A DNA stretch of 53,944 bases from JAABTH01 sp964492615 (GTDB lineage Bacteria > Bacillota > Dethiobacteria > DTU022), in the NCBI GenBank assembly GCA_964492615.1, contig CAZBKZ010000014.1, forward strand, positions 1-53,944, written 5' to 3'. Made by a program: the position numbers and the translations under genes. Each line of letters starts with the position of its first letter. Positions within the stretch are counted from its first letter, which is position 1. The notes under the pieces were generated by a model, which had not been told where the DNA came from, searched no databases, and saw only the letters and a program-made list of their open reading frames with translations. Shown here in pieces: positions 34,558 to 42,914 of this stretch.

Positions 34558-35221
34558 CCCTCTTGGTATGTATATAATCAGGTTTAGCCGGATCCTCTTC
34601 CAGCTTTTCTCGTAAACGACGCACTGTAACGTCTACAGTACGTTCGTCACCAATGTAGTCATAACCCCAAACCTGGCTTAGAAGCTGATCACGGTTAAAA
34701 ACATGACCTGGTTTAAGCATAAGATAGACTAAAAGATTATATTCGCGCAGGGTAAGCTCAACTGGTTTGCCCTGATTATAAACCTGAATTTCATCACGGT
34801 CTACGGTGATAGAACCAACTGTAATGCTGTCTTTTTCTTTCGTAACTGCCTGACTTCTGATTTTTTCTCTGCGCAGAATAGCTTTAACCCTGGCTATAAT
34901 TTCACGGGCACTGAACGGCTTGGTTACGTAATCATCTGCACCCAATTCAAGGCCTAACACCTTATCAACCTCAAGCTCTTTAGCGGTCAGCATAATGATT
35001 GGGATATTTTTATTCTGCCTTATTTCACGACAAATCGAAAATCCGTCTTTTCCGGGCAGCATAATATCAAGCAGAATAAGGTCTGGCCTTTCAGATTCAA
35101 CCTGCTGAAGGGCTTCATCACCATCATAGGCAGTAACGACCCTGTATCCTTCTTTTTCTAGATTATACTGCAAGATATCAACTATTGGCTTTTCATCATC
35201 TACTACCAGAATAGTATCCAT
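34520..35221 (-). CDS. walR: response regulator WalR
   Basis: A 233-residue OmpR-type regulator: a receiver domain with phospho-acceptor D52 (LLDIMLPG) and DDYVTKPF, then a winged-helix DNA-binding domain ending in VDVTVRRLREKLEEDP. It is the essential regulator of autolysins and wall genes in Firmicutes. It leads the walR-walK-walH-walI unit. An M23 wall peptidase with a G5 domain lies directly upstream, a plausible target. Confidence 0.96.
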   Translation of the reverse strand: MDTILVVDDEKPIVDILQYNLEKEGYRVVTAYDGDEALQQVESERPDLILLDIMLPGKDGFSICREIRQNKNIPIIMLTAKELEVDKVLGLELGADDYVTKPFSAREIIARVKAILRREKIRSQAVTKEKDSITVGSITVDRDEIQVYNQGKPVELTLREYNLLVYLMLKPGHVFNRDQLLSQVWGYDYIGDERTVDVTVRRLREKLEEDPAKPDYIHTKRGVGYYFRQRKDI

Positions 35222-35324
35222 CAGGATCCTCTCCCGTTTCAGGATGTTAAAAAAGTTCGCTTTTTAAAGCTTAAATCCCTTCTTGCAAACTTAACCAATA
35301 CAGCCCGCCGGATTAAACCTTATT

Positions 35325-35360
35325 GCTTAAAAGCCCTTCTTCTGATGAAGAAGGGCTTGA
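35325..35360 (-). terminator. Rho-independent terminator between the G5/M23 peptidase and walR
   Basis: A perfect 12-bp inverted repeat, AAGCCCTTCTTC / GAAGAAGGGCTT (35331-35342 and 35347-35358), with a 4-base loop and a short T-run on the minus strand, 22 bp after the peptidase stop. Confidence 0.8.
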
Positions 35361-35380
35361 TGCATAAAGTATAATAACCA

Positions 35381-36859
35381 TTACGGCCTGAAAAACTGCA
35401 GAGGATCAATTGGCTTATGCTGGTAATAAGTATGCCATTCACCAGTACCATCATCGAGCCGGACTTCGAAATGCAGATGAGGACCGGTGGAGCGACCGGT
35501 GGAGCCTGCCTTGGCAATGACATCCCCCTGTTCAACAACCATTCCTTCAGAAACAAGGTTTTGGCTGTTATGAAGATATAATGTCCAGAAGGAACCATGA
35601 TACAAAATCAGGTAGTTGCCCTGGGTGCCTCCATATCCGGAAAACCAAACTACACCACTGTCCGCTGCCAGGATATTTGTACCGGTCTGGGCATGAATAT
35701 CAATCCCGGTATGCCAGTTGCTGAAACCTCTGCCTGGCGTTACTTCTCCCCCACCCTCAACCGGCCAGATAAACTGTCCCGTGCCAACAGATGGTACTTT
35801 AGCAATTCCGTGTGCTTCAACCTGAGTAACCGGTTCAGTAATAACTGATTCCAAAATTTTTACCCGTGCTTTCTCAATGCCATTATCCCTGGTAACATGA
35901 TAAACAATCTCTTTTTCTCCCTTTTCGCCTTCAACAAGAATTTCACTCTGTACGATCCACATTTCTTCATCGTACTCAATCTCAGTCTCAAATGGAATGT
36001 CTTCGGTAACAATTACTTCTTCCACTGTCCTGACATGTATATTATTATTGTCATTTAATGGAGCATCATCATTTAGCATCATTTCTGCCGGTGAAAGAAA
36101 AGCAAGAATCGTGTGATCATAGGCGCCCATCAAAGTGAAAGACTGTCTGCTCTCCAGCGCTGCCCGCTGAACACCATTAGAAACTGAGGATGCCACCATT
36201 ACTGAGCTTTCTTCGCTTTTAGTAGTGACCATTTCTACCACGTCTTCGGGTTTATATATTTCCTCCGGCATAACAACACATGGTTCCAAGAGTAATTCAT
36301 CTGTTATGCTTGAACTGAGCAGCCTGTTACCATATCCGGAACGGCTATATGTTGTTTTTAATTGATCAATAATAATTTGAAGATCGTTCTCCTGCTGCAA
36401 AGCAACCAGGGGTTCTCCATTTACTGTTAGCATGAAAGCTTCTGTTTCAAAAGTCATATTCTGGCGTATTAGGGATTCTACTGCTTCAGGGTTAAGCTTA
36501 CTGTCAGGGATATATTGTTTTACCAGCATGATCTCGTCACCCGGTTCCATGTTCATACCGTAAAGATCTGCGCAGCGGGAAGTCAGCTCATCAACAAAAG
36601 CTTCAACATCTTTTGCTTCACCCACTGTTCCAACTTCCTGATCATTCAGATAAACAACAAAAACATAATTTCCGGCATAATCGTGTGCTGCAAGAGTCAC
36701 TATCACCAATATTGTTGAAGCAACAGCAAAATGCAGGGCCCCGAACTTTCCTTTTTTAAACCAGGAAACAATGAAGTGAATTAATTTATTGAGGAAGAAC
36801 AGTCTTTGTGATTTATGTATATTAACATCAGGCTCAATATTTACAGGCCTGGGTTTCAT
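35381..36859 (-). CDS. M23 peptidase with G5 domain, membrane-anchored
   Basis: A protein of about 492 residues. A cytoplasmic N-terminus (about 45 residues) is followed by one membrane helix, a long extracytoplasmic region, a G5 domain (about residues 270-350, starting VRTVEEVIV) and a C-terminal M23 domain with the zinc motifs HTGIDIH and HLHFEV. It should cut peptidoglycan cross-links or stems. The ATG of MKPRPVN has AAAGGAA upstream. Its place just before walR suggests a link to the WalRK regulon (inference). Confidence 0.9.
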   Translation of the reverse strand: MKPRPVNIEPDVNIHKSQRLFFLNKLIHFIVSWFKKGKFGALHFAVASTILVIVTLAAHDYAGNYVFVVYLNDQEVGTVGEAKDVEAFVDELTSRCADLYGMNMEPGDEIMLVKQYIPDSKLNPEAVESLIRQNMTFETEAFMLTVNGEPLVALQQENDLQIIIDQLKTTYSRSGYGNRLLSSSITDELLLEPCVVMPEEIYKPEDVVEMVTTKSEESSVMVASSVSNGVQRAALESRQSFTLMGAYDHTILAFLSPAEMMLNDDAPLNDNNNIHVRTVEEVIVTEDIPFETEIEYDEEMWIVQSEILVEGEKGEKEIVYHVTRDNGIEKARVKILESVITEPVTQVEAHGIAKVPSVGTGQFIWPVEGGGEVTPGRGFSNWHTGIDIHAQTGTNILAADSGVVWFSGYGGTQGNYLILYHGSFWTLYLHNSQNLVSEGMVVEQGDVIAKAGSTGRSTGPHLHFEVRLDDGTGEWHTYYQHKPIDPLQFFRP

Positions 36860-36957
36860 AATCAAATTCCTTTCTGCAATTCAAGATGTCAGCTTGCTTT
36901 TTTGTAACATTGCGGTTTTAAGATCCGCCAGGCTAAACGCTTATATTATATTTTGAA

Positions 36958-36992
36958 TAAAAAAACGGCATTGCTGGTTAGGCGAACCGTTA
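36958..36992 (-). terminator. Rho-independent terminator after the FAD dehydrogenase
   Basis: On the minus strand an imperfect stem AACGG...CCGTT (with further partial pairing inside) is followed by a run of seven T, about 30 bp after the stop of the FAD gene. Confidence 0.55.
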
Positions 36993-36999
36993 CAAGCGT

Positions 37000-37028
37000 A
37001 TTATAACACTTTACCGTCCTCAGGGCAA
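37000..37028 (-). promoter_or_regulatory. candidate promoter of the G5/M23 peptidase
   Basis: Minus strand TTGCCC (37023-37028), 17-bp spacer, TATAAT (37000-37005). It overlaps the end of the FAD gene and would start RNA at about 36993, at the base of the terminator stem. Confidence 0.35.
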
Positions 37029-38405
37029 ACGCGAGAGAATGCCTCGTGCTGCCAGCAAACCGGTAGCCGAGGCTTGAATCAGCCCTCTTGTCACTCCCGC
37101 TCCATCACCTGCCGCATACAAGTTTTTTATTGTAGTTTCAAGATTTTGATTCAGGTTAAGACGAAAAGAATAAAATTTTACCTCTACTCCATACAAGAGG
37201 GTATGGCGGGAATTAACCCCGGGAGCTAATTTATCCAGGGCTTCAAGCATTTCAATGATAGCCAAAAGGTACCTGTATGGTAGAACCAGGCTTAAATCGC
37301 CCGGGGTAGCTTCTGAAAGAGTGGGCCTGACCAATCCCCGCTTTATTCTTTCCGGGGTAGACCTGCGGCCCATTAACAGATCACCCAGACGTTGCACTAA
37401 AACACCGTCTCCCAGCATATTTGCCAGACTGGCTATATAACGACCATAACGAATTGGTTCATTAAACGGTTCGGTAAAGGATTTACTGACCAGCAAGGCA
37501 AAGTTAGTGTTTTCCGTTTTCATTTCGGCGAAACTGTGCCCGTTTACAGTTACAAGCCCTTCATTGCTTTCTGTTACAACAACGCCATAGGGATTCATGC
37601 AAAAAGTGCGGATTCGATCATCAAACTGACTGGTAAAATAAATTAATTTTGATTCGTATATTTTGTCGGTCAGGTTTTCCATGATCACTGCCGGTACTTC
37701 AACACGCACACCGATATCAACCGGATTATTGCAACCGGTTAAACCTAAACGTTTTGACTCACGCTGCATCCACTCTGCACCTGTTCTTCCAGGGCAGCAA
37801 ATAAGGTAATCTGCTTTTATTACTTCTTCATTTGCCAGCATAACACCCCGAACAACACCATCTTCACATATTATTTCTTCAACTGTGGTATTCATCATTA
37901 TGTCAACCCGGTCCCGCAATGTATCATACATTTTTTCCAGGATACGATAACAGTTCTCAGTTCCCAGGTGCCTGATCTTAGCCGGGATCAGGCTCAACCC
38001 GGAAGCAGCAGCCTGACGTTCCATTTCCTTAACACTTTTCACATCAGTACCGAATACTTTCTCAGAAGCGCCAAACGAGACATAAATTTGGTCGACTTGA
38101 TCAATCAACTGCTCCAGGGTTTGCACATCTATAAACTCGTTAAGATTGCCTCCAAAAGCAGGTGAAAGGGTTAACTTGCCATCGCTAAAAGCACCGGCTC
38201 CACCCCAACCACAGGTAACCGCACAAGGATCGCAACGCAGGCATCGGCCGTACTCATGCTGTGTACGACAGTGCCTTTTTTCAAGAGGCGAACCTTTATC
38301 TATAACTAAAATTTTTATGTTATCCCTGGCAGCGAGTTCAAGTGCAGAAAATATGCCTGCAGGACCGGCACCAATAATAATCACGTCATACTTCAAGGCA
38401 GCCAC
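37020..38405 (-). CDS. FAD-dependent dehydrogenase (COG2509)
   Basis: A protein of about 461 residues with an N-terminal dinucleotide site VIIIGAGPAGIFSALEL and a cysteine-rich segment (RHCRTQHEYGRCLRCDPC followed by WGGAGAFSDGKLT) typical of COG2509 uncharacterised FAD dehydrogenases. The C-terminal YAAGDGAGVTRGLIQA completes the FAD site. The substrate is unknown. I chose the GTG start with GAAGGG upstream, 7 bp after dnaB; a longer frame overlapping dnaB lacks support. It is often found near dnaB and wal genes in Clostridia. Confidence 0.9.
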   Translation of the reverse strand: MAALKYDVIIIGAGPAGIFSALELAARDNIKILVIDKGSPLEKRHCRTQHEYGRCLRCDPCAVTCGWGGAGAFSDGKLTLSPAFGGNLNEFIDVQTLEQLIDQVDQIYVSFGASEKVFGTDVKSVKEMERQAAASGLSLIPAKIRHLGTENCYRILEKMYDTLRDRVDIMMNTTVEEIICEDGVVRGVMLANEEVIKADYLICCPGRTGAEWMQRESKRLGLTGCNNPVDIGVRVEVPAVIMENLTDKIYESKLIYFTSQFDDRIRTFCMNPYGVVVTESNEGLVTVNGHSFAEMKTENTNFALLVSKSFTEPFNEPIRYGRYIASLANMLGDGVLVQRLGDLLMGRRSTPERIKRGLVRPTLSEATPGDLSLVLPYRYLLAIIEMLEALDKLAPGVNSRHTLLYGVEVKFYSFRLNLNQNLETTIKNLYAAGDGAGVTRGLIQASATGLLAARGILSRLP

Positions 38406-38412
38406 TGACCGA

Positions 38413-39759
38413 TCACCCTTCTTCCCTGATTGATTCCCTGGCAACATTGGCAAACTTGGTAAAACGGTCGAGAAAATACAGCTCAATTAAGCCTGTTGGT
38501 CCATTACGCTGTTTGGCTATATTAATTTCAGCAATGTTGCCCTTGTCCGAATCTTTGTTATAGTAGGCATCGCGATAGATAAACATAACCAGGTCTGCAT
38601 TAGCCTCTATACCTCCGGATTCCATCAGGTCACTTAGAATAGGCCTGCGGTCCGGTCTTTTTTCAACAGCCCGACTAAGTTGTGATAAAGCAACAACGGG
38701 TACATTCAGTTCTTTGGCCAGGGCTTTAAGCGCCCTGGATATTTCTGAAAGTTCCTGTTGACGACTTTCAGAACGGCTAAAACCACGCATTAATTGAAGG
38801 TAATCAACAAATATTGCATCAAGGCCTTTTTCGGCTTTTAAGCGCCTGGCCTTGGCCCGAACCTCCATAACCGATAACTGAGCGCTGTCGTCAATGTAAA
38901 GAGGAGATTCACTGAGGGGTCCAACCGCCTTAGTCAATTTATGCCATTCATCCTGCGACAAAAAACCACGACGCATGTTCTGGGCATCTATCTGCGATTC
39001 CGCACACAACAAACGTTGAGCCAGTTGGTCCTTAGACATTTCCATACTAAATATTGCCGTAGGCCGTTTCTCTTTAACTGCAACCTGTTGGGCCATATTC
39101 AGGGCAAGCGTTGTTTTCCCCATACTAGGCCTGGCAGCTATAACAACCAGGTCGGAATTCTGTAACCCCGATGTTAATCGATCAAGATCGGTAAAACCGG
39201 TTGATATACCGGTTACTCCTTTTTTCTCATCATAAAGCTTTTCGATACGATCAAATGCGTCAACCAGCACATCTTTCAGTGCAGCGAAGGCCTGCTGTTT
39301 GCCTCTCTTCCCTATTTCAAAAATCAGCTGCTCTGCTTCATCAAGGAATTCATCAACATTATGCGGTGCATCAAAGCTGCGCGATACAATACCGGTGGCT
39401 GTTTGGATCAGGGCTCGCAGAATTGCCTTTTCACGAACTATTTGCGAGTGATATTGGACGTTTGCTGCGGTTGGAACAGCATTTGCCAGGGTTACCAGGT
39501 ATGTTCGCCCGCCAACTTCATCCAAGCAACGGCTGCGCTGCAGCTCTTCAGATAAGGTTACTAGATCGACAGGTTCTCCTTTTTCGCTGAGAGAAATAAT
39601 ACTACTGAATATTTTTTGATGGGCAGTACTGTAAAAATCTTTTTCAGACAATAGTTCTGCAGCAGAAAAAATTGCTTCTCTGTCAAGAATCATTGATCCA
39701 AGCACTGACTGTTCTGCTTCTTTGCTTTGTGGGGGAACCCTGTCACTGACAACTACCAA
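38413..39759 (-). CDS. dnaB: replicative DNA helicase
   Basis: A 448-residue DnaB-family hexameric helicase (called DnaC in Bacillus). The N-terminal helical domain begins PPQSKEAEQSVLGSM, and the RecA core has Walker A ARPSMGKTTLALN and the Walker B segment IFVDYLQLM. No intein is present. The start is a TTG with AAAGGGG ten bases upstream. It follows rplI by 24 bp, the conserved rplI-dnaB pair. Confidence 0.97.
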   Translation of the reverse strand: MVVVSDRVPPQSKEAEQSVLGSMILDREAIFSAAELLSEKDFYSTAHQKIFSSIISLSEKGEPVDLVTLSEELQRSRCLDEVGGRTYLVTLANAVPTAANVQYHSQIVREKAILRALIQTATGIVSRSFDAPHNVDEFLDEAEQLIFEIGKRGKQQAFAALKDVLVDAFDRIEKLYDEKKGVTGISTGFTDLDRLTSGLQNSDLVVIAARPSMGKTTLALNMAQQVAVKEKRPTAIFSMEMSKDQLAQRLLCAESQIDAQNMRRGFLSQDEWHKLTKAVGPLSESPLYIDDSAQLSVMEVRAKARRLKAEKGLDAIFVDYLQLMRGFSRSESRQQELSEISRALKALAKELNVPVVALSQLSRAVEKRPDRRPILSDLMESGGIEANADLVMFIYRDAYYNKDSDKGNIAEINIAKQRNGPTGLIELYFLDRFTKFANVARESIREEG

Positions 39760-39783
39760 ATTCTACATACCCCTTTCCCAGTG

Positions 39784-40230
39784 CTAATCTTCACTAATTA
39801 CTTTAACTTTTAAATCTGCCTTTACTCCGGGGTATAAACGAATTGAAACAAGGTAATTTCCCAGACTTTTTATTGGATCAGAAATATCAATTCTTTTTTT
39901 ATCAATTTTAAAACCATTTTTAACTAATTTTTCAGCAACATCAGAAGGAGTAACTGAGCCAAAAAGCCTGCCACCTTCTCCGGAAGGCATATAAAACTCC
40001 AGCTCCAGCTTTGACAGTTCAGCAGCCTGTGCACGGGCCTCCTCTTCCTTATGGCGACTTTGCTCTTCAATTTGTTCCCGGTTTTTTTCCCATTCACGCA
40101 GCCGCTGTGGTGTAGCTTCAACTGCTAAATTGCGAGGAATCAAATGATTACGGGCATAACCGGGAGCTACATCTTTCAATTCGCCCTTTTTACCGAGATT
40201 AGTCACATCTTCCTTAAGAATCACCTGCAT
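39784..40230 (-). CDS. rplI: 50S ribosomal protein L9
   Basis: A 148-residue L9 with the N-terminal rRNA-binding domain (MQVILKEDVTNLGKKGE), a long connecting helix and a C-terminal domain. The ATG follows AAAGGAG; a much longer open frame that runs into rpsR is not used. A terminator separates it from rpsR, so it probably has its own promoter with dnaB. Confidence 0.97.
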   Translation of the reverse strand: MQVILKEDVTNLGKKGELKDVAPGYARNHLIPRNLAVEATPQRLREWEKNREQIEEQSRHKEEEARAQAAELSKLELEFYMPSGEGGRLFGSVTPSDVAEKLVKNGFKIDKKRIDISDPIKSLGNYLVSIRLYPGVKADLKVKVISED

Positions 40231-40295
40231 AAGTATTAGCTCCTTTCCAATCTGCTTACCTGATAATAATTCGCTTTTTAAACTTACTATCCTGC

Positions 40296-40331
40296 AAAAA
40301 AAAACGGGAGACAGATATGTGCCTGCCCCCG
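40296..40331 (-). terminator. Rho-independent terminator after rpsR
   Basis: On the minus strand CGGGGGCAG...CTGTCTCCCG forms a stem with one bulge, followed by nine T. It ends the rpsF-ssb-rpsR unit about 30 bp after the rpsR stop. Confidence 0.85.
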
Positions 40332-40361
40332 CTATTGTCATAATAAAAACAAATTTACTGC

Positions 40362-40592
40362 TTACTCTGAGGTAAAAGGTAACAGTGCCATAATCCTTGC
40401 TTTTTTTATAGCCCTGGTTAACTGCCTTTGATGCCTTGCACAATTACCGGAAATGCGCCTTGGCAAAACCTTTCCTCTTTCAGTAATGAAACGCTTTAGT
40501 TTCTCATACTGCTTGTAATCAACACTATCAGTTTTATCAACACAGAAACTGCATATTTTCTTTTTAGGTTTTCTTCCCCTGTCACGTCTCAT
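40362..40592 (-). CDS. rpsR: 30S ribosomal protein S18
   Basis: A 76-residue S18. The N-terminal CSFC and a later cysteine (GNCARHQ) suggest a zinc-binding form. The ATG of MRRDRGRKP has AAGGAGG eight bases upstream; a GTG 6 bp further up is too close to that site. It binds S6 on the small subunit, and both genes are in the same unit. Confidence 0.97.
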   Translation of the reverse strand: MRRDRGRKPKKKICSFCVDKTDSVDYKQYEKLKRFITERGKVLPRRISGNCARHQRQLTRAIKKARIMALLPFTSE

Positions 40593-40615
40593 CGTCACTA
40601 CCTCCTTCCGCCATG

Positions 40616-41020
40616 CTAAAAGGGAACATCATCGGGACTGATGTCTATATCATCAACATTAGGACCTTCATCTTGGCCCCCACTATCTTCAGAGCTTCGC
40701 CCCCGGTCAAGAAAACGAACATTATCTGCAACAATTTCAGCTACTTTACGACGTATTCCCTGGTTGTCATCATATGATCGAACTTGCAACCTTCCTGTCA
40801 CAGCAGCCAGGCTGCCTTTCTTTAAATAGTTGGCACAGTTTTCTGCCAGCTTGCGCCATGTAACAATATTAATAAAGTCTGCTTCCCTTTCGCCCTGCTG
40901 GTTAGTAAAAGGACGATCGACAGCAAGAGTAAATGATGCTACCGGCACACCGTTGCCGGGAGTGTAGCGAAGCTCAGGATCACGTGTTAAACGTCCGATT
41001 AGAACTACCTGGTTTAACAT
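40616..41020 (-). CDS. ssb: single-stranded DNA-binding protein
   Basis: A 134-residue SSB: an OB-fold (about residues 1-105, beginning MLNQVVLIGRLTRDPELRYT), a very short linker and an acidic C-terminal tip DISPDDVPF that recruits partner proteins. It lies between rpsF and rpsR as in nearly all Firmicutes. It is shorter than the B. subtilis SsbA (172 residues) because the linker is reduced. Confidence 0.97.
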   Translation of the reverse strand: MLNQVVLIGRLTRDPELRYTPGNGVPVASFTLAVDRPFTNQQGEREADFINIVTWRKLAENCANYLKKGSLAAVTGRLQVRSYDDNQGIRRKVAEIVADNVRFLDRGRSSEDSGGQDEGPNVDDIDISPDDVPF

Positions 41021-41040
41021 TACATGCCTTCCTTTCCTTA

Positions 41041-41583
41041 TTACTCCCCGGTTGTTTTTTCTTTATCATCTGCTTCTGCAGGATCAGTTTCAGCTTCAGC
41101 AACTGCTTCCTCTTCCTGAGGCTCTTCAGGCGCAATCTCTTCCGCCACTTCGCTTTCCTGTGACGATTCTTCCGCAATTTCGACTGCCTCTGCTGCATCT
41201 TGCGAACCTTCCACTTCAGCTGCAGCTGCTTCTTCTACAGCTGCCTCAGCAGCTTTGGCTTCTGCGGCAGCTTTTTCAGCAGCAGAATTATAATCATCTT
41301 CGCTGATGGAAACAATCATATAGCGTAACACTTCGTCAGTAACCCTGAAGTAGTGCTCGATTTCAGGAATAATATTTCCCTCGCCACTAAAATAGACGAG
41401 GTAATATTGTCCTTCTTTGTGTTTTTTAATTTCGTAGGATAGACGGCGCTTACGCCAATCGAGGATTGTGCTTAACGTACCGCTTTCCTTGGCAATAGCT
41501 GATTTTAAATCTTCTAAAACAGCCTGTTGCTCTTCGGACTCTACATCAGGGCGGACTATAAGCATAATTTCATAATAATTCAT
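41041..41583 (-). CDS. rpsF: 30S ribosomal protein S6 with acidic C-terminal extension
   Basis: A 180-residue S6. Residues 1 to about 97 are the normal S6 fold (MNYYEIMLIVRPD, WRKRRLSYEIKKHKEGQYYL, RVTDEVLRYMIV). Residues 101-180 form an 80-residue Ala/Glu-rich, low-complexity tail with almost no basic residues except a few near the start and end. The ATG follows GGGAGGTG. The tail is in frame to the stop, so it is not a frameshift artefact at its junction. S6 pairs with S18 in the 30S platform. Confidence 0.95.
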   Translation of the reverse strand: MNYYEIMLIVRPDVESEEQQAVLEDLKSAIAKESGTLSTILDWRKRRLSYEIKKHKEGQYYLVYFSGEGNIIPEIEHYFRVTDEVLRYMIVSISEDDYNSAAEKAAAEAKAAEAAVEEAAAAEVEGSQDAAEAVEIAEESSQESEVAEEIAPEEPQEEEAVAEAETDPAEADDKEKTTGE

Positions 41584-41643
41584 ATCTTTTTCACCTCCCT
41601 CTGGACTAATGGCCCCTTTAAGGAGCAGGGAATAACCTGAATC

Positions 41644-41672
41644 ATGATAGCACATTTAACTTTCAAGAGCAA
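41644..41672 (-). promoter_or_regulatory. candidate promoter of rpsF-ssb-rpsR
   Basis: Minus strand TTGCTC (41667-41672), 17-bp spacer, TATCAT (41644-41649) with an extended TG one base before the -10. It lies about 60 bp before the rpsF start, immediately after the metY remnant. Confidence 0.5.
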
Positions 41673-41712
41673 GCAATTGATGATAAACAAGAATAATCGC
41701 TTCCCACTCAGC

Positions 41713-41874
41713 ATTCCAATAAGGTAGTCCATTATTAGTAGGATCGGGCTCTGTGAATTCTGGGAATTTACCTGCTGCCCAGTTAAAAGTCCCCTTTTTA
41801 ACAATAGCTCCTTTTATTGATGTTCCATGTCCACCTATATACTTGATCAATGAATGTACTATTATGTCGGCCCC
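41713..41874 (-). pseudogene. metY: metY (O-acetylhomoserine sulfhydrylase) fragment
   Basis: On the minus strand the frame reads GADIIVHSLIKYIGGHGTS followed by a stretch ending FPEFTEPDPTNNGLPYWN, about 54 residues that match the PLP-lysine region of MetY-type enzymes (GADI-VHS-x-x-K-IGGHGTSIGG and KFPEFTEPDP). The presumed PLP lysine is encoded at 41842-41844. Both the N-terminal and C-terminal parts of a roughly 430-residue enzyme are missing, there is no ribosome site, and the frame runs into unrelated residues before its stop at 41656. Its upstream edge lies inside the last codons of the AI-2E permease gene. Confidence 0.82.
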
Positions 41875-42905
41875 TGGTATATTTTGCCTCGTTTTATCAT
41901 TTCAACAATACCCCTGATAATACCGGCTACCGGTACTGCTAAAACCATGCCCAGAAGTCCTGCCAGCTGGCCTCCGGCAAGGATTGAGACTATGACAGTA
42001 ATCGGCTTCAGTTTAACAATTCTTCCAAGCACGTAGGGAGCCAGCAACATTCCATCAAGAACCTGAATCACCACATAGACAATAATAACTAAGATTGGTG
42101 AAGGAGTAAGCGGAGATATACTTAGTAAAACAGCAGGCACAGCAGCAATATAGGGACCGATATAAAGAATGAAATTGAAAAGACCGGCAATAATGCCCAG
42201 CAAAAGAGCATATGGCATGCCAATAATCGCAAGCACAACACCGGTTACAATACCGACAATTGTACAGCGAACGATAGAACCCCTGATAAAAGAACCAACA
42301 TTGGTATCTATAATTGATACTACCTCTTCAGCATCCTGTCTGTACCTTGGTGGAACCAGGCTAATAATTTGTTCGCGCACAGCCTGAAAATCATTAAGCA
42401 GGTAAAAAACAAGAAACATTACCAGGAAGAAGCCAACGGTTCCACCAATCAGAGAAATAGATGCTTCTGCAATATATTCAACTGCCATATTGAGGTTTTC
42501 TGTTAAATTCATCAGGTAACCCCTGACTTCATCTTCTATATCAAGATTTATTGTCTGTTGGGACAGCCAGGAAACATACTCCTGGATTCTCTGAACATAA
42601 TGCGGGAATGCATCAACCAGTTCTGATATTTCATAATAAATAACCGGAATTACTAGGCTTAAAAGCAGAACACAAAGAAGCAGAAATATAACAAACACTA
42701 TTGCAGACGCAATACCATGTTTCAAGTTAAAACGCTCTTTTAAGATATTTAATAAAGGATACAGGATGTATACAATCAGAACGCTGACCAGAATCAGGCT
42801 GATTAACCAGGACAGGCTTAGCAGCAGCCAATAAATAATCAATAATAGCACTGCTGGAATTATTAAACGAGAAACAAGTGATTTCTCTTTCTCCAAAACA
42901 GACAC
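41862..42905 (-). CDS. AI-2E family transporter (PF01594)
   Basis: A 347-residue membrane protein of the AI-2E/YdiK/YtvI family, with about seven to eight helices and the family pattern PYALLLGIIAGLFNFILYIGPY. Members export small molecules or act as Na+(Li+)/H+ antiporters; the substrate is unknown. The GTG start lies 9 bp after ychF and has only a weak ribosome site. The last residues (Gly-Pro-Thr) are encoded in sequence that in another frame belongs to the metY remnant, so the natural C-terminus may have been lost or altered. Confidence 0.88.
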   Translation of the reverse strand: MSVLEKEKSLVSRLIIPAVLLLIIYWLLLSLSWLISLILVSVLIVYILYPLLNILKERFNLKHGIASAIVFVIFLLLCVLLLSLVIPVIYYEISELVDAFPHYVQRIQEYVSWLSQQTINLDIEDEVRGYLMNLTENLNMAVEYIAEASISLIGGTVGFFLVMFLVFYLLNDFQAVREQIISLVPPRYRQDAEEVVSIIDTNVGSFIRGSIVRCTIVGIVTGVVLAIIGMPYALLLGIIAGLFNFILYIGPYIAAVPAVLLSISPLTPSPILVIIVYVVIQVLDGMLLAPYVLGRIVKLKPITVIVSILAGGQLAGLLGMVLAVPVAGIIRGIVEMIKRGKIYQGPT

Positions 42906-42914
42906 TCTCGCTTT

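Noticed and set aside
40231..40443. N-terminal extension of L9
   Set aside because: It would run through the rpsR terminator and into rpsR; the ATG at 40230 has a strong AAAGGAG site and gives a normal L9.
41284..41583. S6 tail as a frameshift product
   Set aside because: The S6 fold and the acidic tail share one open frame with a consistent Ala/Glu codon pattern up to a normal stop, followed closely by ssb.
41580..41804. A 74-codon frame over the metY remnant
   Set aside because: It is a different frame from the metY homology, has no ribosome site and no recognisable product.
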